A stretch of DNA of 20,156 nt, taken from Xanthomonas fragariae. GTDB taxonomy: Bacteria; Pseudomonadota; Gammaproteobacteria; Xanthomonadales; Xanthomonadaceae. Below are positions 1-7,015 of the stretch, one piece after another. The notes beneath the pieces were generated by a model. It was given only the letters and a program-made list of their open reading frames with translations, was not told the DNA's origin and ran no database searches. The stretch is taken from assembly GCF_017603965.1 (NCBI RefSeq), contig NZ_CP071956.1:1-20156 (forward strand), read 5' to 3'. How positions within the stretch are numbered: position 1 is the stretch's first letter; every line of letters starts with the position of its first letter. Position numbers and translations under genes: made by a program.

Positions 1-338
1 CGGGAAGCGCCGGACGGCTGCACGATCAGGTCGGCAGCTCGGGCAATGTCGAGCGTGGCCGCGCTGGTTCGGGCCGGGCCGTCGATGACAAGCAGGTCGT
101 AGCCGTTGGCGGCCGCCAATGCCTGGGCGGCCGTGCCGAACGCCTCGGCCGAAATGGTCGGCTCGATGCCCTGCGACAGCCGCAGCCGGTGCCAGTCGAT
201 GGACGTGCCCTGCTGGGTGTCCAGGTCCGCGATTTTCACGCGCAGGCCGCCGGCGGCGGCTTCACGTGCCAAGGCGCGGGAGATGGTGCTTTTCCCAACG
301 CCTCCCTTCTGTGAAACGAATGCGACGATAGCCGCCAT
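1..338 (-). CDS. parA: ParA partition ATPase, N-terminal part (split by the window ends)
   Basis: P-loop ATPase of plasmid partition; it works with a centromere-binding partner to position plasmid copies on the nucleoid. The visible 112 residues begin MAAIVAFVSQKGGVGKST, with a deviant Walker A motif at residues 10-18, then ADLDTQQG and LLVIDGPARTS, which are the ParA/MinD switch motifs. The protein runs off the window at position 1 in ADLIVQPSGAS; its continuation is at the other end (20156 down to 19863). Joined, it would have about 210 residues, the short-ParA size. The chosen ATG (338) gives a Walker A at the proper distance from the N terminus. Upstream lie CTAGATAGC-type repeats that are likely its operator or centromere. 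Joining base 1 directly to base 20156 leaves the frame off by one base. Family call is secure; the split is a display or assembly matter. Confidence 0.93.
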   Translation of the reverse strand, partial: MAAIVAFVSQKGGVGKSTISRALAREAAAGGLRVKIADLDTQQGTSIDWHRLRLSQGIEPTISAEAFGTAAQALAAANGYDLLVIDGPARTSAATLDIARAADLIVQPSGAS

Positions 339-357
339 GCTGCGCTCCTGTTAGATG

Positions 358-444
358 CTAGATAGCAGCTAGATTTATCTAGCTGCTAGCGCAAAAGATA
401 GCAGCTAGATTTAAAAGTGGTGGCTAGATAGCAGCTAGATTTTA
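358..444. repeat. Par operator/centromere repeats upstream of parA
   Basis: Three direct copies of GATAGCAGCTAGAT begin at 361, 397 and 427, and an inverted copy (ATCTAGCTGCTAGC) lies at about 376-389. The three direct copies are followed by TTTA, and the first and third extend to CTAGATAGCAGCTAGATTTA. They fill most of the space between the small ORF (ends 449) and the parA start (338), just where the par promoter should lie. A related 35-bp palindrome (19485-19519) sits at the other end of parAB. Likely binding sites of the RHH partner protein, for autoregulation, partition or both. Repeats are seen; the function is inferred. Confidence 0.7.
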
Positions 445-448
445 GCGG

Positions 449-586
449 CTAAAATTCGGGGACGGCATGTCGCCGCCGGCGCGCCAGCTCGGTCACCGCC
501 CATTCGATGGCTTGGCGCATTTCCTGGCGTAGCGCCTCGACCTCGGCCGGGGTCAGTTCCCGCACGCGCGGTTCGGCGTTCATCAT
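449..586 (-). CDS. Small hypothetical protein coupled to the resolvase
   Basis: A 45-residue ORF starting MMNAEPRVRELTPAEVEAL and ending RRRRHAVPEF. Its ATG (586, or a second ATG at 583) overlaps the resolvase stop codon in an ATGATGA arrangement, and GGGAGA lies upstream as a ribosome binding site, so it looks translationally coupled. It is predicted helical, acidic in the first half, with an Arg-rich C-terminus. No family is recognised. It is the last gene of the leftward three-gene run before the par repeats, so a role with the resolvase or in maintenance is possible but unproven. Confidence 0.5.
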   Translation of the reverse strand: MMNAEPRVRELTPAEVEALRQEMRQAIEWAVTELARRRRHAVPEF

Positions 587-1230
587 GGCGTTGTCTCCCG
601 TGGACCTGCGTTCACCAGGGCACCCCCTGCGCCACGCTCAAGGGCGCGGTAAATGGTCGAGCGATGCACGCCCAGCAGAGCCGCAACCTCCTTGATGGGT
701 TGGCACTCCTGGGCGATTAGGCGGCGCGCATGCGCGATCTGCGCCGGGCTGAGGGTAGGGGCGGGACCGAACCTAACTCCGCGCTTCTTGGCCGCCTCGC
801 GGCCGCTCCTGGTGCGGTCAACTATTAGGGATCGCTCGAACTCGGCCATGCCTGCAAACACCGTCAACACCATGCGGCCGGCCGGCGTCGTCGTATCGGC
901 CCACGGCTCGGCCAGGCTTCGCAGTCCCGCGCCGGCCTCCTGGATGCGTTCGGCAATGTCCAACAGGTCGCGCGTACTGCGCGCCAGGCGGTCCAACCTG
1001 GTCACGGTCACCACGTCACCGGGCCGCAAATGGTCCAGCATGCGGGCCAGCTCGGGGCGGTCCCGCTGGGTGCCGGTGACCTTCTCGGAAAACAGCTTCG
1101 TGCAGCCGGCCGCGTGCAGCTCGGCGCGCTGATTGGTGAGGTCCTGCGCCCCCGTGCTGACGCGGGCGTAGCCCAACAGCAGCCGGCCGGTGGCCAGGTC
1201 CAGAGTGCCGGGGTTGGTCTTATCGCGCAT
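583..1230 (-). CDS. Serine recombinase (resolvase family)
   Basis: Small serine recombinase of about 215 residues. GYARVSTGAQDLTNQ carries the catalytic Ser and the family N-terminal motif; TVTRLDRLARSTRDLL and GRMVLTVFAGMAEFER are the other conserved catalytic-domain blocks. The C-terminus (about residues 165-205, IKEVAALLGVHRSTIYRAL) is the helix-turn-helix that binds the resolution site. The start is placed at the ATG at 1230 because GGAGG lies 9 bases before it; a longer frame has no such signal. It overlaps the preceding gene by 11 bases and the next by 4. Next to par genes it most likely resolves plasmid multimers, but it could be a transposon remnant resolvase. No res site was identified with confidence. 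Confidence 0.9.
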   Translation of the reverse strand: MRDKTNPGTLDLATGRLLLGYARVSTGAQDLTNQRAELHAAGCTKLFSEKVTGTQRDRPELARMLDHLRPGDVVTVTRLDRLARSTRDLLDIAERIQEAGAGLRSLAEPWADTTTPAGRMVLTVFAGMAEFERSLIVDRTRSGREAAKKRGVRFGPAPTLSPAQIAHARRLIAQECQPIKEVAALLGVHRSTIYRALERGAGGALVNAGPRETTP

Positions 1231-1741
1231 TGCCCAAGTCCTCCGGCGCAGTCGGGTCATCAAGATCGACCTCGGGAACGCCTGTCAGCGGCTCGCCATC
1301 GCTCCGCATGGCGCGTGGCCCGGTGTCAAACTCCGGCTTGCCCTGGTCGCTGGATGCGCCTGGCGACAACAGCCGGTCATCCGGCATGAGCCGGTAAGAA
1401 CCGCCATCATCAGCCGGGCGAGGGCGGTACTCCGGCGGACGTTGTTCAACCGAGACAAGCCATGCCTCTGCTTCGGCCGTCGCGTCGTCATGCGCCTCGC
1501 GGGCGAGATACACGGCATAGGCATCGACCGCCCGGCCAGTGTCTCCGGCTTGCTTCATCCAGTCGCGCCGCGCGCCCTCGTCCAGGCCGTTCCACCACGC
1601 CATGCCGGCGGCCGGGTCGGCGTGAGCATCGGCAGGGAACGCACCGCCGCCTTCCTCCTGGCCGTCGATCAGTAAGCGCAGCCGCCAACCGCCGCCCAGC
1701 TCGGCCGGGCGCGGGTCGATTTCGTAGGTGTAGTTCTGCAT
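1220..1741 (-). CDS. Conserved-looking plasmid protein of unknown function (173 aa)
   Basis: Acidic, Trp- and Ala-rich soluble protein beginning MQNYTYEIDPRPAELGGGWR, with a compact N-terminal part that reads like a small alpha/beta domain (WRLRLLIDGQEEGGGAFP, then AAGMAWWNGLDEGARRDWM), followed by a low-complexity, Pro/Asp-rich C-terminal half. No signal peptide or membrane segment. The stop overlaps the resolvase start by 11 bases, so the two are co-transcribed from a promoter in 1758-1808. The family is not recognised. The position suggests a backbone gene rather than cargo. Confidence 0.7.
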   Translation of the reverse strand: MQNYTYEIDPRPAELGGGWRLRLLIDGQEEGGGAFPADAHADPAAGMAWWNGLDEGARRDWMKQAGDTGRAVDAYAVYLAREAHDDATAEAEAWLVSVEQRPPEYRPRPADDGGSYRLMPDDRLLSPGASSDQGKPEFDTGPRAMRSDGEPLTGVPEVDLDDPTAPEDLGNAR

Positions 1742-1757
1742 GAACGGGCCTCGGCTC

Positions 1758-1808
1758 GTCGCAAGTTATGTCGCAAGTATTATTAAATATGCGCCTATAA
1801 CTTGCAAC
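1758..1808 (-). promoter_or_regulatory. Operator/promoter of the resolvase operon
   Basis: GTCGCAAGT occurs twice in tandem (1758-1766 and 1770-1778, 12-bp period). An inverted partner, ATAACTTGCAAC, lies at 1797-1808 and matches the rc of 1758-1769 with one mismatch. On the minus strand TTGCAA (1807-1802) and TAATAA (1785-1780) are separated by 16 bases and could be the -35 and -10. A regulator bound to the repeats would cover this promoter. Sites are seen; the regulator is unknown. Confidence 0.5.
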
Positions 1809-1831
1809 AGCTTCTGCCCAGCAAATCCGGG

Positions 1832-2206
1832 ACATTCAGCGGTGTTTCAGGTTTTTAGACTTACGCGACACCCAAGAGACAGAGTCAGTCAGTCGGCAGG
1901 CCTGTTTTGCCTCAGTTAGGTTCTAGACGGGGTCGACAGAGAAATTGGCCGGTCAGATTAAGACCCTAGAGATGTACGTATACGCATTCAACATAAAACC
2001 GCAGCGCATCGACACGGCATCGCAATTCCAAATAAAAACAAAGACTTTGACGCGATTTTATTCCGTAGATTCGCATTATACAAAATGCGTCTTTTCATCA
2101 AAGACTTACGCAAAACTATTACTTGTTAATACCGCCGCCAAGAGCCTAAAATCAGACGGGCTCAGACGGGCAACGAACCCATTTCGTATTATACCTGGAA
2201 TACAAA
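1832..2206. other. AT-richer stretch without a convincing gene
   Basis: This interval separates the backbone from the plus-strand conjugation block and is clearly AT-richer than either. It holds tandem CAGACGGG (2154 and 2163), two related AAAGACTT words (about 2039 and 2099), and TATTAT close to the next gene (about 2186-2191). A 90-codon plus-strand frame here (1945-2217) has a composition unlike the neighbours and no recognisable domain. Likely a leader or promoter region, or the edge of the inserted block. Confidence 0.4.
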
Positions 2207-2491
2207 ATGCAGACTGATTTTGAAAACATGTCGGCGACCGCTCTGCTGTGGACGAAGCGCCGCTGGATGCTCGGATTTGCTGCGTGCCTGATGTCCGCAG
2301 CTCGCTTTCCGCCCTTCAATTGGATCTGGCCGGCATGTGCAGTCGTGTGCCTGATCATCGCGCTACACGCGCATGAGCGCCTTGCCGTGATTAGAGGCAA
2401 GGCGTGTAGATGGCGCGACGTGTTCGATTTGGAGGCCCCCCTCACTGGATGGCTCAGTAAACAAACTTCCAGCACCCGGGATGGCAAGTGA
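2207..2491 (+). CDS. Small membrane protein at the head of the traX-traY block
   Basis: A 94-residue protein with one long or two short hydrophobic segments (about residues 22-53, MLGFAACLMSAARFPPFNW then IWPACAVVCLIIAL), followed by a charged C-terminal tail. Its stop overlaps the start of the next gene (TGATG), indicating coupling to traX and traY. The family is not recognised, and the start is uncertain (ATG 2207 or ATG 2228; neither has a strong ribosome site). Considering the operon, it probably acts at the inner membrane with the TraX/TraY proteins. Confidence 0.6.
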   Translation: MQTDFENMSATALLWTKRRWMLGFAACLMSAARFPPFNWIWPACAVVCLIIALHAHERLAVIRGKACRWRDVFDLEAPLTGWLSKQTSSTRDGK

Positions 2492-3045
2492 TGGACACGA
2501 AGCAAACCGCAAAATCAGTCGGGATTGAGATCGCAAAGCGCTTTTTCCTGCCGACCTACGCATTCCGAAAGAACGTGCAATCGTTCAAGGCAGCAAAACA
2601 GCAGCACGACGAAAACATCGTCTACATCAAGGAGCTGTATGTACGAGCGAAAAAAAAGGCTCGCGCCGAACAGCAAGGCGAAGGCAGTGCCGCTAATGAG
2701 CAAGGCTTCGAGGAGATGATGCGCCGCCGATCAGTCGGCGCACCAAGCATTGGAGATCTGCAGCGGCGGTTTCTTTTTCAGAAACGTCTCGCCGTTGGGA
2801 CCGGCGCGGTTTTCCTCCTGATGGCCGTCTATGCACTTTCACGCGACAACGTGTTCGGCATCTTCACGCTTGTGGCCGGTCTGCCAGTGATGTTCATGGC
2901 TAGCCTGACCGCGCAGTTCCGCCTGTGGCAACTGCGGAACCGGCGACTGTCTCGAGCTGAGCGCGGCGGCCTGAATGATTTCATGAGAGAGCCCGGTTGG
3001 TTTGTCAGCGTCATCGACCCACGGCAGAAAGGGGAGCGGGCATGA
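2491..3045 (+). CDS. traX: TraX-like conjugation protein (IncI1 type)
   Basis: About 184 residues. The N-terminal half is cytoplasmic, basic and helical (AKRFFLPTYAFRKNVQSFKA, then a lysine-rich stretch). Two membrane helices follow at about 100-120 (VGTGAVFLLMAVYAL) and 125-145 (IFTLVAGLPVMFMASL), and the protein ends near FVSVIDPRQKGERA. In IncI1 plasmids such as R64 the order is traX-traY-exc; the same order, size and membrane layout here support the name, which rests mostly on synteny. The start is ATG 2491, with a GTG three bases earlier as an alternative. The stop overlaps the traY start (ATGA). An essential part of I-type conjugation in R64, but here without the rest of the machine. 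Confidence 0.62.
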   Translation: MDTKQTAKSVGIEIAKRFFLPTYAFRKNVQSFKAAKQQHDENIVYIKELYVRAKKKARAEQQGEGSAANEQGFEEMMRRRSVGAPSIGDLQRRFLFQKRLAVGTGAVFLLMAVYALSRDNVFGIFTLVAGLPVMFMASLTAQFRLWQLRNRRLSRAERGGLNDFMREPGWFVSVIDPRQKGERA

Positions 3046-5210
3046 AGCGCAAAGCAGCACTTTTCCTTGCGGCAGCCTTGACCAGCTTCGTCGCGTTGCC
3101 CGCTTTCGCCGACGGCACTAGCCTCGGAGAAATCAGCCAAGCGGCGAGCCGCTCGGACGATCTCAGCCGGCAAGCCTTGGTCGGCGTCTTCGGTAACGTA
3201 GCGAACAATCCGCTCGCAACAGGCGGGGCCGGTGGCGGCGATACGATCCTCGCGAGCCTGTTCCAAGTAACGAACGGCGGACTGCTCGTCGTCGGCGCCT
3301 TCTTCGCCTGCTATACGTGGTTCAAAAAGCTCTCTCAAGCGGCGCATAGCGGGGCGGTCTACGGAGAAAACAAGGGCACCATGTGGAGGCCGATCCGGCT
3401 CGTATGGGGACTGGCATCGCTGGTGCCGACGGCGAACGGCTGGGCCCTCTCGCAACTGCTGATGTTGTGGGCTGCTTCGGTTATGGGTGTCGGTATCGCC
3501 AACATGGGGACCGACGCAGCAATCCATGCCTTCTCGGATGGGAAAGGCATGGTGCTGCAACCGGCAATGCCCAGCACGATACAGCTCGCGCGAGATCTGT
3601 ATCAGGCCAACCTATGCATGCACTCGTATAACGCAAGCCTGGCGATGGTCGGGGAAAATGGAGGCCTTCCGCCGGACCAGAAGGAATACGTGCAGATCAC
3701 ATCAGGCACCCAAGGCCTCGTATTGCGCAACCGCAACGGCACGAAATACTGTGGCGGTGCGGATATCGATGCGTCGAAGCTCGCCCCACAAGACCAATCT
3801 ACCAACTGGTTCGGCGGCACCATTGATACGACGGCGCTGTTCCAAGCGCACTTGCATGCACTCCAAGCCGTGGAAAATACGCTGTCGCCGGCGGCGGCGG
3901 CATTCGTACAGGCCGTTATTGATCAGCAAACGAACGCCAGCACCGTTATCCCGGATGCCGAGGTAGCAATCCAGTCGGCCGCGCAACAGTACGAGGCAAC
4001 GATACAGAGCCAGGCAGCGACAACTACCGGCGACATCAGCAGCTTGGCCGGCCAACTCAGCAGTTCGATCAAGGAGGCTGGATGGTGGTCGCTTGGCGCG
4101 TGGTATCAGACGTTTGCTCAGGCCAACAGCAAGCTCTCCGATGCAGTGTCAGCCGTCGCACATGTGTACAAAGAGCAGGTGGGTGGAAACGATGGCGTTT
4201 CCCAACTGCGCTCCCGAGTCGATAGCGCATTCCAGCTTAAAGAGGCTGGCTCGACGACGACACAGCCGTTGGGAAACGCAGGAAACGCCAGTGAGAAGGA
4301 TGGCGGCAAAGCCATCAGCCAGATCTTCTCGGGCTTTGAGCATAAGATCATAGCCGCGATGACCAGCAGCGGAGATGCGGAGCGTGGCAGTGTGAACCCG
4401 CTCATAAAGATGAAAAATATCGGTGACTACACAGTGGGAGGCGTCGAAGGCGCGTTCGGTGGGTGGGTCAGCTTGAACGCTGTCGTCGCCGGCGCAAATG
4501 CCAACATCTGGGGAAAATTTGCGGCCAATGCGTCCGGCATTGGTGCGGCCGTCGCCGCAGCACTGCACTCGACGGAGCCGATGTTGTTCACGCTGCTCAT
4601 CCCGCTCCTGCTCATTGGTGCCGGCCTGTCTCTGTACCTGCCCATGATCCCGTTCATCACCTGGTTCGGGGCGATCATTAATTGGCTCGTGATCGTGGGC
4701 GAAGCCATCGTGGCCGCGCCTTTGTGGGCGATGACGCACCTGGGCGGTGAGGGAGATGGCATGGGTCAACGCACGACACACGGATATATCTTCCTGCTGA
4801 ACGTGACAATGCGCCCGATCCTGATGGTGGTTGGCTTTTTCTTCGGCGGAGCTGTCCTAATTGAAGGTGGAACGGTTCTCACGAAATTTTTCGAGATCGC
4901 AGTCGCGAACGCCCAATTCGATTCGATGACTGGCATCGTCAGCGTCATCGGGTACCTCGCGATTTATTTCATGCTCGGCGCGAATCTGATTCATACGAGC
5001 TTTAGCCTGATCTTCGTTGTGCCCGACCAGGTGATCAACTGGGTGGGCGGTTCCGCGGCTGCAACGCTCGGCCGCGAAACGACTGGCGAAGTGCGCGGGA
5101 TGCTCGCAGTGTTTGGAGGCAAGCTTGAGCGAATCATGCCGGGCACCACCAAGCGTAAACCTGATAAAGGCGGTAGCCGCCCGAGTAACATCGATGGAAT
5201 GTGTTCGTGA
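3042..5210 (+). CDS. traY: DotA/TraY-family integral membrane protein
   Basis: About 722 residues, close to the size of IncI1 TraY. The start at 3042 is chosen because MKRKAALFLAAALTSFVALP forms a clear signal peptide (cleavage near AFA-DG) and AAAGGGGAG lies just upstream; a longer frame from 2997 lacks both. Hydrophobic segments occur near residues 75-90 (LLVVGAFFACYTWF), 115-150 (GLASLVPTANGWALSQLLML), 510-570 (MLFTLLIPLLLIGAGLSLYL and following), 590-615 (MRPILMVVGFFFGGAVLIEG) and 635-670 (IGYLAIYFMLGANLIHTSFS), around a large periplasmic-type central region. This is the DotA/TraY plan of I-type secretion systems. In IncI1 plasmids TraY of the donor is the target recognised by recipient ExcA. 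Expressed with traX (ATGA overlap) and the next gene (11-base gap). Confidence 0.85.
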   Translation: MKRKAALFLAAALTSFVALPAFADGTSLGEISQAASRSDDLSRQALVGVFGNVANNPLATGGAGGGDTILASLFQVTNGGLLVVGAFFACYTWFKKLSQAAHSGAVYGENKGTMWRPIRLVWGLASLVPTANGWALSQLLMLWAASVMGVGIANMGTDAAIHAFSDGKGMVLQPAMPSTIQLARDLYQANLCMHSYNASLAMVGENGGLPPDQKEYVQITSGTQGLVLRNRNGTKYCGGADIDASKLAPQDQSTNWFGGTIDTTALFQAHLHALQAVENTLSPAAAAFVQAVIDQQTNASTVIPDAEVAIQSAAQQYEATIQSQAATTTGDISSLAGQLSSSIKEAGWWSLGAWYQTFAQANSKLSDAVSAVAHVYKEQVGGNDGVSQLRSRVDSAFQLKEAGSTTTQPLGNAGNASEKDGGKAISQIFSGFEHKIIAAMTSSGDAERGSVNPLIKMKNIGDYTVGGVEGAFGGWVSLNAVVAGANANIWGKFAANASGIGAAVAAALHSTEPMLFTLLIPLLLIGAGLSLYLPMIPFITWFGAIINWLVIVGEAIVAAPLWAMTHLGGEGDGMGQRTTHGYIFLLNVTMRPILMVVGFFFGGAVLIEGGTVLTKFFEIAVANAQFDSMTGIVSVIGYLAIYFMLGANLIHTSFSLIFVVPDQVINWVGGSAAATLGRETTGEVRGMLAVFGGKLERIMPGTTKRKPDKGGSRPSNIDGMCS

Positions 5211-5221
5211 GGAAATAAGTC

Positions 5222-5731
5222 ATGCTTAATTTGATAATCGTATTGGTTCCGGTCATGCTGGCTCTCGCGTCGATCGCCGGCCTCGTCTTCAGTGGATTTG
5301 GACTGTTGGTTGGCGTAGGCGTGCGCGACGGAATGCCGTGGATCGTAACGTCCGTTGCCGGCCTGGTCGTAGCCATCGTCTGGTTCCGGACGTTCGTAAG
5401 CCATCTGAACGCGAAACTGCGGCGACAAATAAAAAGCGTCGCCCCTCCGGGTTTTCAGCCGGCCGTCGAAGCAAGCGCCCCGACAGAAGGTCAGTACGTC
5501 GGGATCTCTACGGAGATGGGGCGCGTGGTAGTCGTTGACAAGAAGAAGGGCATCGCCAAGCAGATGCCGATCGACAAGGTGTCGCGGTGGGAATTCGAAG
5601 ATGCCGAAGGAGGCAGCACGTACCTCGTGCTGTGGTTCAACGATCACGCGTTGCCATCTACACGGTTGCCTGTACCACGTCGAAATGTCGATGACACGGC
5701 ATCGCGGTTGCGAATGGCGTTGGGGTTCTAG
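5222..5731 (+). CDS. Small membrane protein in the position of the IncI1 surface-exclusion gene
   Basis: A 169-residue protein with two N-terminal membrane helices (about residues 2-30, LIIVLVPVMLALASIAGLVF, and 38-58) and a soluble C-terminal domain of about 105 residues containing GQYVGISTEMGRVVVVDKKK and RWEFEDAEGGSTYLVLWFND, likely a small beta-rich cytoplasmic domain. TGAGGAAAT gives a good ribosome site. It directly follows traY, as excA does in IncI1 plasmids, and is the last gene before a strong terminator. The ExcA-like role is inferred from position, size and layout; sequence identity to ExcA could not be verified. It could instead be another accessory inner-membrane factor. Confidence 0.5.
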   Translation: MLNLIIVLVPVMLALASIAGLVFSGFGLLVGVGVRDGMPWIVTSVAGLVVAIVWFRTFVSHLNAKLRRQIKSVAPPGFQPAVEASAPTEGQYVGISTEMGRVVVVDKKKGIAKQMPIDKVSRWEFEDAEGGSTYLVLWFNDHALPSTRLPVPRRNVDDTASRLRMALGF

Positions 5732-5732
5732 C

Positions 5733-5769
5733 AAAAAAAAACCGGGCCTGACGGCCCGTTTTTTTTTTT
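5733..5769 (+). terminator. Strong intrinsic terminator after the traX-traY block
   Basis: Stem CGGGCC (5743-5748) / GGCCCG (5753-5758) with a TGAC loop, flanked by nine A before and eleven T after. The A-run makes it able to work in both directions. It begins two bases past the stop codon at 5731 and closes the plus-strand operon. Confidence 0.93.
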
Positions 5770-6061
5770 GCGAGCGTGGTGCGGATGTCGTGCAACGCAA
5801 GGATCTAGTGTTCTGCGAGGCCTCGCCGTCGCTGCTCGAACGCTGCCGGCGATCGCAGCGTCTGGTACTCGAGCTGCTGCTGCTCGAGCAACCGGCACAA
5901 CAGGATCGCCTCGCCCTCGGCCTCGAGGGTCCGGGGCTGTGCCGGACTACCGAACGCTCAGCGATCGAGGATCTGCCAGCCACGGCGATGAAACGACGGC
6001 GATAGGCAAACACTTGGCCAGCGTGGAGGGCGTCAGCGCGCCGGCCGCGATCGACAAGGGT
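5770..6061. other. Gene-free stretch, probably decayed coding sequence
   Basis: No complete ORF with a credible start is seen. On the minus strand a stop-free segment ending at TAG 5807-5805 reads LEAEGEAILLCRLLEQQQLE and then LRSPAAFEQRRRGLAEH, which looks protein-like, but upstream it meets a stop and the two other frames carry on alternately. This fits a frameshifted remnant, family unknown. Confidence 0.3.
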
Positions 6062-6316
6062 TCAGCGTGCGCGCTCACCACCGCGCCGGCGCAGGTAGGA
6101 GATCGTTCGATAGTTCGCGCGGAATACTCGTTCGTCGAAGCCGCCGCGTTGCCGCAGCTCATCGACGTGCTCGGCCGAAAATCCCATGCTGGCCAGCGCA
6201 GCATCGTCGCCGCATGCAAGCGCCCGATTGGCAGCCCGCATCAAGGCATTCGCCCACTGGAATTGCGCAATATCGAGCCGGAAGGCCGACGCTTTGATAG
6301 CATGGTCAGTTGCCAT
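6062..6316 (-). CDS. Small hypothetical protein (84 aa)
   Basis: Begins MATDHAIKASAFRLDIAQFQ; GAGAGG lies upstream of the ATG at the right distance. Predicted all-helical and soluble: ALMRAANRALACGDDAALAS followed by MGFSAEHVDELRQRGGFDER, ending in an Arg-rich tail (YLRRRGGERAR). The layout (an N-terminal helix pair, then a short helical module with Gly-Phe-Ser) faintly recalls small helical regulators such as FlhD, but no family is claimed. It stands alone among decayed sequence. Confidence 0.45.
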   Translation of the reverse strand: MATDHAIKASAFRLDIAQFQWANALMRAANRALACGDDAALASMGFSAEHVDELRQRGGFDERVFRANYRTISYLRRRGGERAR

Positions 6317-6396
6317 GTCATAACCTCTCGTACAGGTGGTGGTGTGGAAGTCCCGACGAGGTGTTGACGCATCTCGTCGGGGCGCTTTATGCCGGA

Positions 6397-6591
6397 TCAG
6401 GTGGAAGGGATTTCCTCTTGATCCTGGCCCGGTTTCTTCTCGCCTAGCTCGGCGAGAATATCGGGCTGCAGCTCCAGCTGGCCAACGTAGACCAGCGGCG
6501 TGCCGCAGCGGGTGTAATCGTCGCGCATTGCCTTTTCCGATCCGGGCGAGCAGTTCGGCTCGCTGCCTGGCATAGCTTTAGTGCGCTTCAT
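6397..6591 (-). CDS. Doubtful small ORF (up to 64 aa)
   Basis: Reads MKRTKAMPGSEPNCSPGSEK and then a more protein-like part, RDDYTRCGTPLVYVGQLELQ, PDILAELGEKKPGQDQEE. No clear ribosome site. It overlaps in another frame the tail of the broken stability-determinant gene, so it could be a real short gene, the 3' end of a frameshifted one, or chance. Confidence 0.25.
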   Translation of the reverse strand: MKRTKAMPGSEPNCSPGSEKAMRDDYTRCGTPLVYVGQLELQPDILAELGEKKPGQDQEEIPST

Positions 6592-6719
6592 CGTCAGATA
6601 CCCATTTCGTGTTCGGATCGTCCACTTCCACTAGTCCCTCACGAACCTGTTCCCGGAACCATTGGTCATGCGCTGCCGCATCTGCGAGCAGCCCGGGCTT
6701 TGATTTCGTCGTCGGTCAC
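6525..6719 (-). pseudogene. Broken antitoxin/stability-determinant-like gene
   Basis: From a GTG at 6719, three bases past the toxin stop, the frame gives VTDDEIKARAAR. A one-base shift near 6681 is needed to continue with DAAAHDQWFREQVREGLVEV and then DDPNTKWVSDDEAH. A TAA (6580-6578) interrupts it, after which the frame would go on SYARQRAELLARIGKG. The pattern (x)HD-x-WFR-x-QV...DDP...DDEA...RAELLARI is that of small stability-determinant/RelB-like antitoxins (family recalled, not searched). One frameshift and one nonsense codon show it is dead. It is the third gene of the toxin-antitoxin operon. Confidence 0.5.
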
Positions 6720-6721
6720 GA

Positions 6722-7015
6722 TCAATATCCCACTTCCTTCTGATGTCGGAAAGCCAGCACGTAAACGACATCCTCTGCAGCTTCGTGGCGATACAAGGCT
6801 ACATAGCCGGAATCACCGAATTCGATGACCAACTCGCTCCACTCCGGTTGCTCGGAAAAAGGGCGGCCGATGGCCGGGGTCGTTTCCAGCAACAGGAATT
6901 GCCGCTCGATGGCCTTTGCGGCTCGCCGGGCTGCTTCCGGACTTTTACTGGCCAAAAAGCGCCGGCAGCACTCCAATCCTTGGCCTGCGCCTTCCGTGAT
7001 GATTACGTGTGGCAC
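6722..7015 (-). CDS. RelE/ParE-family toxin
   Basis: 97 residues starting at a GTG (VPHVIITEGAGQGLECCRRF). It has the ParE/RelE pattern: ARRAAKAIERQFLLLETTPA, then IGRPFSEQPEWSELVIEFGD, SGYVALYRHE, and the terminal strand DVVYVLAFRHQKEVGY. RelE members cut mRNA on the ribosome and ParE members poison gyrase; which applies cannot be told here. The start overlaps the antitoxin stop by 13 bases, the usual antitoxin-first arrangement. Functions in post-segregational stabilisation of the plasmid. An unusual feature is the Cys pair at residues 16-17. Confidence 0.85.
   Translation of the reverse strand: MPHVIITEGAGQGLECCRRFLASKSPEAARRAAKAIERQFLLLETTPAIGRPFSEQPEWSELVIEFGDSGYVALYRHEAAEDVVYVLAFRHQKEVGY

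Noticed and set aside
358..444. CRISPR-like reading of the regular repeats near parA
   Set aside because: Only three direct copies of about 14-20 bp with unequal spacing of 30-36 bp, and no cas gene; partition/operator sites fit better.
1945..2217. 90-codon plus-strand frame in the AT-rich spacer
   Set aside because: No ribosome site, low-complexity composition, and it ends inside the next gene's start region; cannot be supported as coding.
2839..3560. Minus-strand frames across the traX/traY junction
   Set aside because: They run opposite to two genes that are coupled by an ATGA overlap and have membrane topology and a signal peptide; shadows only.
4149..4781. 210-codon minus-strand frame within traY
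   Set aside because: Shadow of traY; no recognisable domain or start signal.
4991..6013. Long minus-strand frame (340 codons) across the end of traY and the following gene
   Set aside because: It is antisense to traY and the 169-aa gene, spans the terminator hairpin, and its composition (Ser/Arg runs) is that of a shadow frame.
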